From contig NC_058506.1 of the NCBI RefSeq assembly GCF_020382885.2, positions 10,456,318 to 10,520,317 on the forward strand: a stretch of DNA of 64,000 nucleotides, read 5' to 3'. This DNA is from Scatophagus argus. Lineage: Eukaryota; Chordata; Actinopteri; Scatophagidae. A program made the translations under genes and the position numbers. The notes below the pieces were generated by a model. The model saw only the letters and a program-made list of their open reading frames with translations, had not been told where the DNA came from and ran no database searches. The stretch's first letter is position 1. Every line of letters starts with the position of its first letter. Positions 30,562-42,825 of the stretch are shown here, piece after piece.

Positions 30562-32755
30562 AACAAGAAGAAAAAAATAATCTTGTCATTTATTCTGCTC
30601 TTTCAGATTTTAACGCTAGCTCCTAATGCCCCTAAACATGATGTAAAGCCCAGTTTCAAAATTTTATCTACCTGCAGTTGTAACTGAGCACAGCCACAGC
30701 CATTTTTGTCACGGTTAAGAAAAGATTACAAACACGACATCCAGTGCTGTCCTTCAGAATACCCACTGTTCAGCCCACATACACTACAGAGACAAAAGTA
30801 TTACACCAACAGGGATGTCAATGAAATTTTTTTGCACATTCATGCAGCAGAGCATTTGTGAGGTCAAGCACTTTAGGAAACATCAGCTTTGCTTCTTTTT
30901 TTTTTTCTTTTTAGGAAGGAAATGAATTTGACAAGTTTGCCATAACTTAAGGAGTACACAGTGCACCTTTAAACTCAGGTTGACGGGGAGCAGAGAACCT
31001 TTCCCTCTTCAGCAAGCAAAACGCACATTGTACTGCAGAGTGAAGCTCCAACATGCAAACGTAGTGACGATAAGCCAAAGATGCTGAGCAGAAGGGGGTC
31101 ATTAACAATGGGCAAATAAAAGACAAACAGCTAAAATACTTTGTTTTTATTTCCTTTTTTAACAAATACGCTGAAGTACATCCATAACAACACAGTTCAG
31201 ATTTCCTTTTTATCAAGTGTTTACATCTACACGCTTTGTACAGGGTTGTATACAAAACAATAATTTACGTCCCATAGAAGTCTAGTTACACTTAACTATA
31301 CAACAACTTGTAACTGAAATAAATATAAAAACGGAAATAATCACAGATGATAACAAAAATGTAAAAAGCCATAGTACAAGTACACCACCAGAACCTGTCT
31401 TCTGAAGTTGTATCTAAAAAGACATTTTTCCCTTTCTACTTGTAAAAGTACATCGTGTGTGTGTGTGTGTGTGTGTCTGTGGGAAACTTCAGACTTCAGT
31501 CCATAGATTCATAACAGCAGCACCAGTTAGGCTGTATGATTCAAATTTAGACCACACAGTTACATTAGGATACTGATATGAATGTTTTTTTTTAACCCAG
31601 CCTAATATTTGTATCACACTGATACTTGTAGATTATGCTTTTTCTACAATTTAACAGATATTGTGTCAATTCATAGGAAAAACAAATTTGTTCATAGAAA
31701 AACAAACCATCTGTATGAAGAGCTCATTATCGGTAAGGTTGAAAGCATACATTTTCTTCATCACAAAAAAAAAAATCTTTTTTTTTTTTTGTTTTCTTTC
31801 AAAGAACTGACATTTCACCCCTGGGGTTGCATTACTGGATTCAATACTGTCAGCCAAGGCTTCATCTCTGCTGCTTTGGGCACAAGTCCTTAACAACTTA
31901 CAGTACACTTACTGACTTGAAAATGAGATATCAGACTGCTGTAGGATAATCAAGCAACGGGGTAAAGATGGCATGGTGATATAGGTGCATATGTGAGCTT
32001 TTATTCACTACCATGATACATCGACTATTTCACTGTGTAGTTTGTGTTAATTCCATGTTCGTAGACCCCCGGTGCACATAGCAAAGAATGACTGATTCGT
32101 TTGATGTGGTACTGTACACAGCCAGCCTTCTGTTTCCGCCAAACACAACGAGAAGCACTATGTTACAGACTGATGGGGTAAGAGCACCGGGGAGCACAAC
32201 GGATGGTTTTCATTCAGTCATATTCTATCTCTCACACACATACACAACTTGATTACTGCATTCATCTTGATCTTTACCAGGATGGCAAGTGCTACTGGGA
32301 AGAGGTTGCTAATCCATACTGCTGTGTTTAGTACAGTTTAAAAAAATGAAGTAAATTACACTTCATGTTTGAGACAAATAATTAGGACCATTTTGAGTGA
32401 CAACTGATTGCTTCCTGCAAAATTAAAAATGTATATCTACAAAGAGACATCTGCACAATCTGCCATGCACACCGTCACCAGCAAGGGACATGCAGTTAAA
32501 AAGTGCAAGTCTACGGAGGGGTTCTGTTGCTAACTCTGACAGAGCATTAACGTTATGTACACGTGTATACACTTCTGAACAAACATTAGGCTGAGGATCA
32601 AAAAAGAGCAAAACAACAGAATGGACCAAGTGCAGCACGCACACACCACATTATTTCAGCATAAACGGTGCTGTTCTGAGGGTGCAGTGATAGGGGTGTG
32701 ATGGTTGTTTCAACATTGTTCTTTCGTTGTGGCACAGTATTTGGCTCGGCCAGAG
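30562..32755 (-). other. zfx: Probable long 3' UTR of zfx and convergent gap
   Basis: Non-coding sequence downstream of the zfx stop. On the - strand AATAAA occurs at 31146-31151, which would give a 3' UTR of about 1.6 kb; another lies near 31999-32004. A (GT)n run is at 31455-31476. The lipocalin and zfx genes converge here. The exact end cannot be set by reading. Confidence 0.4.
31455..31476. repeat. (GT)n microsatellite
   Basis: Eleven GT units in the probable zfx 3' UTR. Confidence 0.85.
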
Positions 32756-35700
32756 TCACTCCGCCTGCACCACATCCTTGTGGTGACGCATGATATGCTG
32801 GTTCTTCTCCGAGGGTCGCCGGAAGCCTTTCGAGCAGATCTCGCAGCGGTGTGGATAGTCTTTTGTGTGAATGGAAATCACGTGTCGCTTGAAACCCGAT
32901 GCATCCCCAGTGCTGTAGTCACAGTACTGGCACTGGTAAATTCTCCTTTCCTTTTGTCCTTTGCCAATAACTACAGTCACACTGCTGGCTAAGCTGGCTG
33001 CACTGACTCTACCTGGTGGGCCAGAGCCACTGGACCCACTGGGTGCAGACTTTTTAGGTGTCGCAACAGGGGTGTGTGTCTCTGTCCTCTTGACCTCACT
33101 CTTTTCGGGAGAGGCCTGTTGCTCCTTTGTGTGGACAGACAAGATATGACGACTGAGAACAAAAGGGTCTGCATTTTTATAGTTGCAGTGTCGGCACTGA
33201 TGGAGTTTCTTGGTGCGGTGGGATACCGAGTGCTTCTTCAGTTCAGACGGTCGGTGGAAGCCTTTACCACAGATGGCACATTTGTGTGGGTAGTCCTTGG
33301 TGTGAACAGATATAATATGGCGTTTCAGGTCACTGGAGTTGGAACTTTTGTGATCACAGTGGGCACAATGGTGGGTCTTATTCTCCTCGTGTGTTAGTCC
33401 ATGCTGCATCAGCTCCTCCTCCTCTGCAAAGGTCTGGAAACAGCGCTCACATTTGTATGGCATCTCTTTGCTATGCTTAGTCTTGATGTGCGTCTTGAGA
33501 TTGGAAGAATCGGCCGACTTGTAGTCGCAGTACAGGCAGGAGTAAGGCTTTTCGCCAGTGTGCGTGCGCATGTGTTTCTTCAACTCTGACGGGTGCCGAA
33601 AACCTTTCCCACATTCCACACAGATGTGGGGGAAGCTTTTGCTGTGAACAGCCAACAAGTGCCGGTTGAGCAGTCCTTGCTCTGCAGTTTCATAGTCACA
33701 AAACTTGCATTTGTGCATTTTGGTGGGCGGTGGAGGCGCCTGGTTCTTGGGCTCTCTGTGGTGGTGCTGCAGTCTGTGAGAAAACAGCGCCGCCTGCTGG
33801 TGGAATTCCTTGCCACACATTTCACACTCAAATGGGGCCTTGCTGCTCAGAGCGTGCACCTCCATGTGGTTATGCAGGCTGGCTTTCTTGTTGGTAGTGA
33901 AGTCACAGTCTGTACATTGATACTTTTTTCTTGTCAGAACATCCTGGTGGTGATTCTTGGTGTGGCGTTTCAGAAAACCTCGTGACTTGAACTTCTTGCC
34001 ACAAAGCATGCATGGGTAAACTGTCAAAGGCTGACCATATGGACCAATGATGATGGCTGGAGAGAACAATGACAAGACGGAAACAGAAATGACAACGTAG
34101 TCAGATATCTCCAGCATAAATCTTGTAAAATCTGGGAATATATATGTACAGATTAGACATATTTAGCACAGTGCAGCAGTAACAATTATATTTATAATGA
34201 TTCTTTTAAGTTAGGCTAACACACCCACTGCTTAACTGCACCCGTTACCAGCCGACCCCTCCTTTTAAACACAATAGTCTTTGGTAACGCATGTATAATG
34301 TTTGTTGTGGGAACTGACTCTGTCTCTCACAGAATCAGTTGTTTTGATTTCTTTTGTGATATTATTTATTTTTTACGCATTTGTTTATTTATTTATCGCT
34401 TGCTGTGGACACAAGATTTGCCACCGAGGGGTGTCACAGCAAAATTATTATTCAAAATGATTATTTTTTTCACATTTTTCTTCTGCACAATTAACAGGAT
34501 GACGTGGAACAGGGAAGGCAAATGACAAACAAATTAGCCACTTGAAACAGATTGGACTGAACCCAGTCATGCTAATGTCAAAGACTGCCACCAAAAACAA
34601 ACGCAATGTGTTATTTGATGAGAATATTCCATTTACATTCTTCCAAAACTGACGATTTCCATGTCCTCCGAGTTGCTCTTACCTGTCTGTACCTGCCGAG
34701 GCTCAGACCGTCTCTTGCTCTTGTTGCGTTGTCTATTGATTTCATTGACCCCATCGGATTCATCAATGTGCAGCAGGGCGCTGGCTGCACCGTTTCGGTT
34801 TTCACAACTCTCACTATCCTCCGCACCTGCAAGACCAACAGAATGTATTTACCACAAAAATTAAATAAACCAATAAATACAACAAAAACGAAAGACAGCT
34901 TCTGTAAAAGCTTAAGCCAAGACACTCATAGACGTGGTTGATGCACAGCCTTCCAATTTGGTTTTAAAAGCAATTTAATAGACAGGGGTGCTGACCATAC
35001 GCAGCTGCCCAGGCCACAGGCATGAAGTCCTTGCTTAGAGACACGCTGTCATACGAGCGGTCGTGAGTTACTGGCTCTTCACCTCCTACCACCACCTCCA
35101 TATAAACCTCATCAGTCACCTTGGACCCACCTGTAGATGAGCCCAACATGTACAAAACCAAAAAACTAGTGACGTTTAGTTTCATGTCAGTCATCCCCTC
35201 CTCGTTAGATGTAAATTACTCACCATGGTTTCCTTGATTGTGATGAGAATCCCCGACAGACATGTAAACCATCTTCTCTCTGAGCGCTTGGCCCGAAGTC
35301 TCAGTTAACGCCCCACACTCTGTGTCTCCATCGCTGATGTCAACCGATTCTCCTGCAGAATAAAAACACCTATTAAATCCTTCACGTTCTGGCAAATCTG
35401 CCCAATGTCTCTGTTAAAGGGAAACAATGCCAGGCCAAAAAATTGTTTTAACTGTCATAAATCCATTCATTCCTTTATTTTAAGATGACCACCAAGGATG
35501 GACAGACATCCTGTTTTCCAAAAACAGAAAAGGGCATTACTGGCCAGTAACTTCCACAAAGAGACAGTTCTTCTAATCAACAATAACATTTATATAGTGA
35601 TGCACCGATCGACAGGGACCGGAACTGGCCAGTTTTCAGCATTCTCAGCCCAGAGCAGAGAGTGGCGGGGCAGTCTCCCGTATCCCTGGCTCCTAGTTGG

Positions 35701-38700
35701 TTAGTTTTGTCCATGCACAGCACATACCCACAGCGGGGCAGGCAATAACATCACAGCCACCCACTAACATGTCTTTATCGTGGACAAAAAACACAAAGCT
35801 CGCAATCTGTAATACATGTAAGGCCCAAGTAAGCCATTGGAGAGTGCCATGAAAACGTTTGGAACAATAAACCCTATCAGACATTTGAAACACCATCAAC
35901 CAGCTGAACGTGCCCAGTTTGAAGAAGCTAGCAAAGCAAAAACGGCTAAAGCTAAAGCTAGCCAGAGCTCAGTGCCAAACACAAGCCAACGCCATCTCTC
36001 GTCTTTCTTTGGTATGAGCAGTGAAAAGACCAAAGCAATTAACAGGAAAATTATGGAATTCATGGCCCTGGATGATCAACTGTGCTCCATGGTTGAGAAC
36101 AGAGGCTTCAGAAATATGATAAATTATCTCAGTCCTGGTCAATTTATAAGCATGCTGTAAAACAATACAAGTAACTGACATATGTTTCTGTTAAATAAAT
36201 CTGTTGCACCTGCTTTTGCTTGGTATTTGTAGCTCTTTCCAGTTGCTTTATTTTGGGAGGAAAATATAAAGTGAAATAATTTCTTTTATTATGAAAGTAA
36301 AATGTTGCATTGAAGAAACACTGATTTTGTCTATATGTACTGTCAGTTACAGCTCTTGGGGAATTGGAAGAAAACTGCAATCAGTGCACCTCTACATTTA
36401 TATATTTTCTAATTATTTGTACTGGTTGGTGGTTGATGTAATACAAACTGTAACCAGTCAGCTAGCATAAAGAGGAGTTTTGTTTTACATGGTATTGAAA
36501 CAAGAGAATTTCATGGACAAACCCACATCCAACAGGGTACTTTGTGGAAATCACTAGTACTAGTACTAGTGAAGGGTGAAAACATAACCTTAACAAAGAT
36601 AAAGCTTTACTTCTACTCACCCATATCATCCTCCCCAGAATCAGCCTTGAAGATGTACACCTTAATCACCTCCTGTCCATCCTCATCCTTCTCCACTTCC
36701 TGGTCCTCCACAGCTCCCTCCACTGTTACCTCTGTTCCATCCTCGGACACCATTTTACCAGCTTCATCCACTGCCGTGGAGGAGGACACAAATCGCATTT
36801 CATTAAAGACGTGCCAGTGTGTGTGGGGTCTACCAGACATGAGCTGGTAACAGTAAATTAAATTTAACAACGTACCACTATTTTTGCTGAGTGAAGATGC
36901 AGCTTGAACGCTATTTTACCATTTCACAACATTCTTGAATTCTAAAGTAATGATCACAATTAATACTTCACGCTTTTCTGAATACTTAATAAATGTTATG
37001 CAGTCAATTCTGGGATGTGATACCATCAGTTTTCTTCAAAATAAATTGTTTAGGAGTAGTTCTGGGTTATCAACAACAGCAAATTACAACTGACTTTATA
37101 TGCCATCATTTCAAAATGTAACTGAGTTCAAACACCTCATAGCCTTTTATAAGTGCTTAGCCATCTTAAAACAAAGTATAAATTAATTACTAACACTACA
37201 TGACAGTCAGCTTCATGTCTATTCAACAGCAAAAACATTCAGTGGTTTGGTCAGTACGGAGTAACTGTTGCATTTATTGTAGCATGAAAGAAAACTGGCT
37301 ACATGTGCTAATCACATGGCTATGTGCCAGGGATGTTTCAAAATTGACATTTGTTACAGTCCAAACAGTTTACAAACTCAACTGTCAGCAACAACCAGTC
37401 AATAATTTAGACAAAAAGTGTCACAAGTTTGTGAAGAACAGAGATGTATCTGAATAGCTATCATAAACCTGAAGACTCAACCAGAAATAAACAAACTGCT
37501 ATATTCTTAGTTGTAAGCAAGCCTATGTCATTTTAAAAACACTGCAAACCATACAAATAAAAAAAATGAAATTAAAATTATATCATGTGATATACTTAAT
37601 TCACATTTATGTGTATAAAGGCCCCATCTACATTTAGTGTCTTGTCATTTAGCCATGTATATGGATCTTTGTTGGTCAGATCATGATTCTGATTCCAACC
37701 AGTCTTCGTTTTCCTGGCTACATGCAAATTAAGGTCAGCCCTCACCCAGTCTAGGAGGAGGTAATATACACCTGAAACTGGTAACAGCCAAATACCCCAG
37801 AAGAAGAGTAACTTCTGTTCTTTAGCAATTTAACTACAACAATAAGAGCATTTTAACATTAGCTAACAACGATCTATAATCTAACACAAACACATAAACA
37901 GACTGGCCAATTTAGGTGTAATCTAACTGCTGTTCTTAGGGCAGAGGAGTCAGAACATGGTTGAATTAAGAATATCAGCAGGCATTTCCACAAACTGCTT
38001 GCTGACATAGTTACACTATAGGAGGAGCACGGTTTATGTGTCCATCTTTGAGGGAATGCTGTCTTTACACCATTTTAACATCTGGAAAAAAGGCCACTGC
38101 CTCCTCCATTTCTGAAAGTGGTTTCACATACTACATTTCAATCCATCTTCAATGCTTCTTGGATGCATTTACACAGATGGCATCTGCTAAAGTGACTAAG
38201 TGTAAATGGGGTCCATATGCTTTCCAGAGGAGCAACAGCACATGTAAATGCAATCCCAGCAGAGCAGAGCAGTAAACTTACAGGATATCATTAGATAATC
38301 TCCACAGCCATCTTGGTCATCCTCCTGCTGCTCTGGGTCCAACCCATCTTCGGGGATGTCTCCCATGGCAACACCTTCCTCCTCGCCCTCCAGAGCCATC
38401 ACACAGGTTTCTACAGCGACATCTTCATCTTCATCGCAGTGCACATACTCAGAAACCACATCCTCAACAGCATCCTGGATGACTAGCTCATCTGGGGCAA
38501 ACCTGTGAACTGCCATGCCTTCCCCTTCGCCTTCTGACACCAACACAGTCTCTTGAAGCTCCACAACAAACTCCTGCCCGCTGGCACCACCCTCATCTGG
38601 AAGAAGCAGGATTATCCAGTTAACCAGATAGCACTCAATTGTGTGTGTATGTTTTAAATGGCAAATTAAGTGTTACTAATTTCTTTCTGACATCATGCAA

Positions 38701-38943
38701 CCTTATGATTTTAAAGTGAACACCCATAACAATCACTCCAGATGACTTTACTTATGCCATTCAAATATTTCATGTTATCTGGCTAACCAAAGAGTCCTGC
38801 TTCTTGAAATACCCCAACACTACCATGCACTAACTTTCTGTAAATAAAAAACATTAATTTAAGCATGGCTAATTACCCGATCCGTGTAATATTATTTTAG
38901 GCTCTTCAGAATGTATTGAAAGCCTGGTGACATCCTCATCCAT
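32756..38943 (-). CDS. zfx: ZFX/ZFY-type zinc-finger transcription activator
   Basis: This is a nuclear DNA-binding activator; human ZFX binds AGGCCT-containing sites just downstream of many promoters. Coding exons in reading order: 38943-38877, 38596-38282, 36770-36621, 35352-35224, 35130-34996, 34826-34683, 34056-32756; 746 aa. The start gives [15 protein letters not shown]. An acidic activation region carries the ZFX phrases [64 protein letters not shown] and [10 protein letters not shown]. The last two separate it from ZNF711. A basic stretch ([11 protein letters not shown]) precedes [15 protein letters not shown]. The final exon encodes twelve C2H2 fingers. Human ZFX has thirteen: the counterpart of finger 11 is absent, and 66 residues rich in S, P, K and G (32933-33130) stand there. 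Finger 2 onward otherwise aligns closely. The intron between exons 3 and 4 carries a hAT element. The 5' UTR exon lies further right. Confidence 0.95.
35595..36394 (+). mobile_element. hAT DNA transposon, 800-bp deletion derivative, in a zfx intron
   Basis: The left terminal repeat starts TAGTGATGCACCGATCG. The right end, reverse-complemented, reads TAGAGGTGCACTGATTG. The element is flanked on both sides by the identical 8-bp duplication CATTTATA (35587-35594 and 36395-36402), which is diagnostic of hAT. Inside, on the + strand, is the 5' part of a transposase. A BED finger begins [12 protein letters not shown] and, after a frameshift, continues [19 protein letters not shown]. Then comes [17 protein letters not shown] (open at 35837-36160). 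The catalytic RNase-H domain is missing, so the copy cannot move on its own. It lies antisense to zfx, between its coding exons 3 and 4. Confidence 0.9.
36552..36571. repeat. 20-bp perfect palindrome
   Basis: CACTAGTACTAGTACTAGTG equals its own reverse complement. It lies in a zfx intron about 50 bases beyond the exon 3 donor. Confidence 0.8.
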
Positions 38944-40840
38944 TGTCCTCGCACTGCATTTGTTACTGAAGAGCTGAAAACAAATAACAGAAAGCTTAGA
39001 TGGTTGGCAACAAAAGATAAACAAACTCCAGGAACCTCAACGACTGATCAGACAAGATATTCATATTGTTTAATCATACTGTTACTCACCAGAGTTACTT
39101 AAGAATAAAGTCTCTACATCCTTATGCATTATTTAATGAATTTCCGGTTTGTTTTTTTCAGTATGATGCTAATCTAACAGAGTGGCCCAATAGCAGGACC
39201 CAAGTTCATTTCCTCACACACAGTATTATCTGTGTGCTACAACTGCAAATCTAAAGCAACTGAATTTGCACCCAGTCAAGCAAAAATTGTGTGCGTTTGT
39301 GGTCATTAACGTGATTGGAAACCAAATGAATTTTATAATAGAAAACCTGATGGTCAAAAGTGATTCTAACACTGTATGTTAACCTAAACAGAATCGAATA
39401 ATTTCAATTCCAGGCACGCCCAGGGAGAGCCACAACGAGCATGTTGTCCTTTGCTTGTTGAATACAAACATGGTGTGCATGTTGTTAATTTGATATTATA
39501 ATGTGATTCACATGACAGAGAGGTTACTCGCCTGATGTTGCACAATCGCTGCAGCTTCAGCATCGCAGCTAATACATATCCATTTTAGTAGCAGTAAATA
39601 CTGTATGCATTGGTTTGTGTATGCTTAATCGTGTAAGCATTATACACACAAGATTTTCTACAAATAGTAATTCTGGGTTTCAGGACTCAGTTCCTTTTTC
39701 AAAGCAACCAAAGTGTGTCCAACTCCATGGCACCACAAACTGGAACGCGTCAAACACAAAAAGCTGGTATCAAAGAATGACCCACTGATTCACACTTCAC
39801 AGTGGTTATTCATTCAATAGGCATCAGTATATAAACTTTTCAAACAATTCCCTGTTCTAATAAGCCTTATTAATGTGAACAATAAATATACATTTATATG
39901 ATTAGTCAATCATGTTAATCTTGAAGCTATACTAACTGCTCTGCTTTATATCCAAGTGCTCTGGCTTGAATTCTGCAGCTGAAATGAACATTTCTCTGTG
40001 GAGAGCTTCGTTTGACATTTTAATTTAACATATTTGAACACAACAACAAGACCTCATATCAATTATAGTGCTTCACTGGCAAACTTTTTAAAGGGGTTAG
40101 GGTTAGGGACAGCCAATGACTGATTAAATTACTATTACAACGATTTATATTTGCATTGTGTGTTTGTATCTGCGACAAATGTAAGCCAAGTGAAATGATC
40201 AGTGTCACATTTGCCAAGCCTGCATTACTACTTCAGGTACCGAAATTCGAGTAATATTTAAGTCCAGCTGGCACTACCTTCTTGGTGGAAATCTAAGAGA
40301 GACCACATGCGACAAAAAAATCTCCCTGCCACACACGGGAGCTAAGGAGATGTAAACAGTGGTGTGGACGATGCAGCCGGGGTGCCATTTAATTTCAACT
40401 GAATGTACCATCCCCCACCTCCAGGTTGAAAATGATACCTACTGTGCGTGGAGACGTGATGCACAACGCAGTGCACCAGTGTGCTGAAAGATACCGCAAA
40501 AATATTAAAACCTACAAGGGTGGTCAGAGCAACTTAGCTACTCATTCATGCAAGACTAAACACTGCGTAAACCCCGATGAGATGATCAACGGTAATGCCT
40601 TTCACTGGAGTATCATTAGCACTGAATACATGCGCCAAGCCCGACTGTCACGGCCAAACCACACATTTACGGACAGCTAATGGCATAAACATACATGCAG
40701 CATGATAAAGGATCATAATAAGGGAGGCTATGTTAGGTCTACACTGGCGCCGCACTGTAGTAGGCAGCTAGCTAGAGGAGGCTAGACACGCACACACACA
40801 TACACACTCCTTTTCTACAACCTATTTTCAACACACTGGC

Positions 40841-40853
40841 GTCCGCCATTTTG
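40841..40853 (-). promoter_or_regulatory. YY1-like site in the probable zfx promoter
   Basis: On the - strand it reads caaaatggcggac, a close match to the YY1 core AAnATGGCGG. Such sites usually lie just downstream of a transcription start in TATA-less promoters, so zfx transcription probably begins slightly to the right. Confidence 0.55.
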
Positions 40854-41059
40854 TTAGCTTGGTTGTCTGAACGAATGCTAAATTTAACGCTAATTGAAAA
40901 TACCTCTCGGCAATGAAAAATTGTCGACTGCACTTCTGTTGATGGCTATATTGCACATTCGCGTTGACTCCTTCTGTTACAAAAGACGTTAGGCGACGAC
41001 AAGCGACGCAGACAAAAACCCGCTCCTTTCAGCGGGCTGGCTAGCTAATATAACCGAAT

Positions 41060-41132
41060 AGGCCAGGACGGCCAATTACGGCCTCTATAGAGGCCTGGGC
41101 CTGAGAAGAAAAGGCCCAACCCTCTGCGGCCT
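41060..41132. promoter_or_regulatory. Cluster of GGCC/AGGCC motifs near the zfx promoter
   Basis: Seven GGCC in about 72 bases (41061, 41070, 41080, 41092, 41098, 41113, 41128). Six of them read AGGCC or GGCCT. One is a full AGGCCT, inside the 16-bp palindrome GGCCTCTATAGAGGCC (41080-41095). AGGCCT is the core of the known ZFX motif, so autoregulation is possible. Confidence 0.45.
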
Positions 41133-42304
41133 CTCTATGTGAATAAAGAAATAAATTAAAGTACCACATGCATGAAAAAAACAAAAAGACACGGGCACAA
41201 ATACAAACACAGCTCTGCAAACGGGCGCCATAGGCGCAAAAACAACCCGCGTACCAGATTTATGCTGCAGGGATGGCCTCTGTCCGCTCCTCGGCTTCCC
41301 AGGCCGCCTAGTTCCCCCAGACTCGGGCAGGATTCAGTCGGGAATTTTGTGTTATTTGGGCGGGCCGGAGAGGAGCAGAGAAGGAGGGGTTAGGGGTTGT
41401 TTCTGGAGCTCTGCTGAAAGCAAAGCAGGACGTCTGGAGCCAGATCTTGTCATGCTACAGCCCCCCGCTCCTCCAGATCCGAGGCCGCCGTCAGCACGAC
41501 ACGTCACAGCCCGAGAGCAGCAGGAAAATGCGGAAGGGTTGTGGTGGAAATAACACCGGCAGGCACCAAACAGGCCATAATCCGAGGTCCACTGTTCAAA
41601 TGGGTCATTTCAAAACGTAATTCGTTTATGCCCCAAGGTTGGCGTAGCTACAAATGGGCTGTAGAGTGCTTCACCTCCCCAAACTGCAGACTGGCATGTA
41701 GCGATGAGGTGGACAATGAAAGGTGTTTAAACAACGATCCCCAGACAGACAACATCCAGCATTTAAACAAACCGCCGACTAGTTTTCCAGTGAGACACTG
41801 ACACAGTATCAGTTTCATAGTGAGTGTTCCTATCCAAATGTGTAGTCACAACAACGATAAGTCAGTTGCCTTGTAGTTTAAGTTCATCCACATTTTCTCT
41901 AGAAGTAAGAAACAGACTTCTATTTATGTGTAATTTACGCAAAGGTATGGCAGTGAGGCAGTCGGAAAAACCTTCTGGTTCTACAGGCAGACATAAGTAT
42001 GAAAATAAGAAAATATCGAGTGCATACTCAAATTACACGTATTTTATTTACTTTTACCGACTGTATTTCTGTCCTGCATTTCAGAGGAAACACTTTAGCC
42101 TAATTTTAGTTAACTATGTTTACCTGACAGGGAATTATGACATGCTGTTATACAGGTTATTATCAGTATCTAACACACAATACAGCTGTTTTAAACTGAA
42201 CTATTAGTGTGTATAGCAGGTAGAATTACTTACTGTAGAAATCCTAATTCTAGGATTCAAGGAGCTTTATTGTCATTTCACACATGTAGAAACATGTGTT
42301 ATAC

Positions 42305-42312
<8 letters not shown>

Positions 42313-42345
<33 letters not shown>
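42313..42345. repeat. (AT)n microsatellite
   Basis: About sixteen AT units. Confidence 0.9.
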
Positions 42346-42346
<1 letters not shown>

Positions 42347-42570
42347 TTTTATCTGTAATATCACATACATTCATCGGATAATGCTTCTTCAACTTACACA
42401 ACTTAACTTCAATACAATCATTATACTTCTAGTCGAGTATTTTACAGTTTGGTCTTACTACTTTTACTTCCTTTTACTTCTTTGAAAACTTCCACCACTG
42501 ATTCTAAGGCACATGGGGATAAATATTGTCTTGTAACTTACAACAAGCAAAGGTTCAATCTTAGGTACAC

Positions 42571-42576
42571 TTTATT
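42571..42576 (-). terminator. sat1: Polyadenylation signal of sat1
   Basis: AATAAA on the - strand, about 250 bases after the sat1 stop codon. Confidence 0.6.
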
Positions 42577-42825
42577 TATTTTACACTTTTAGTGTAATGG
42601 TAATAAAGAAATACAGAAATTCAGAACAAAAAGATGCAAATTATTATTAGTGTCCCCAACCACGGGGTCCAGATTAAGTGAAATCAGCAGAAATCGTTCG
42701 CTATCAAAGGTAACAGGTGTTTTTTGAATGTATTCATTCGGACTGTTCCAAATCACTAACCAGACAAAACAGGATTATTGCTATCAAGTTAAGTAATAGA
42801 AGTACAAGTCACTTTACAGTAAACT

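Larger units (their letters stand above)
38974..42570. other. zfx 5' region and gap to sat1
   Basis: No coding exon seen. The zfx exon with the start codon has its acceptor after 38973, so a non-coding first exon lies to the right. Likely candidates are the CG-richer stretch 40740-41560, with a YY1-like site and a GGCC cluster. 42240-42500 holds a short fish repeat scrap (ttcaaggagctttattgtca) and an (AT)n run. Confidence 0.4.

Noticed and set aside
32705-33985. Long + strand open frames opposite the zfx zinc-finger exon
   Set aside because: They are antisense shadows of the repeated zinc-finger codons.
40092-40109. Telomere-like ggttagggttaggg
   Set aside because: Only about two units; far too short for an interstitial telomere tract.
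40426-40680. 84-codon open frame on the + strand upstream of zfx
   Set aside because: No recognised domain; it lies in the zfx 5' region on the opposite strand and looks like chance.
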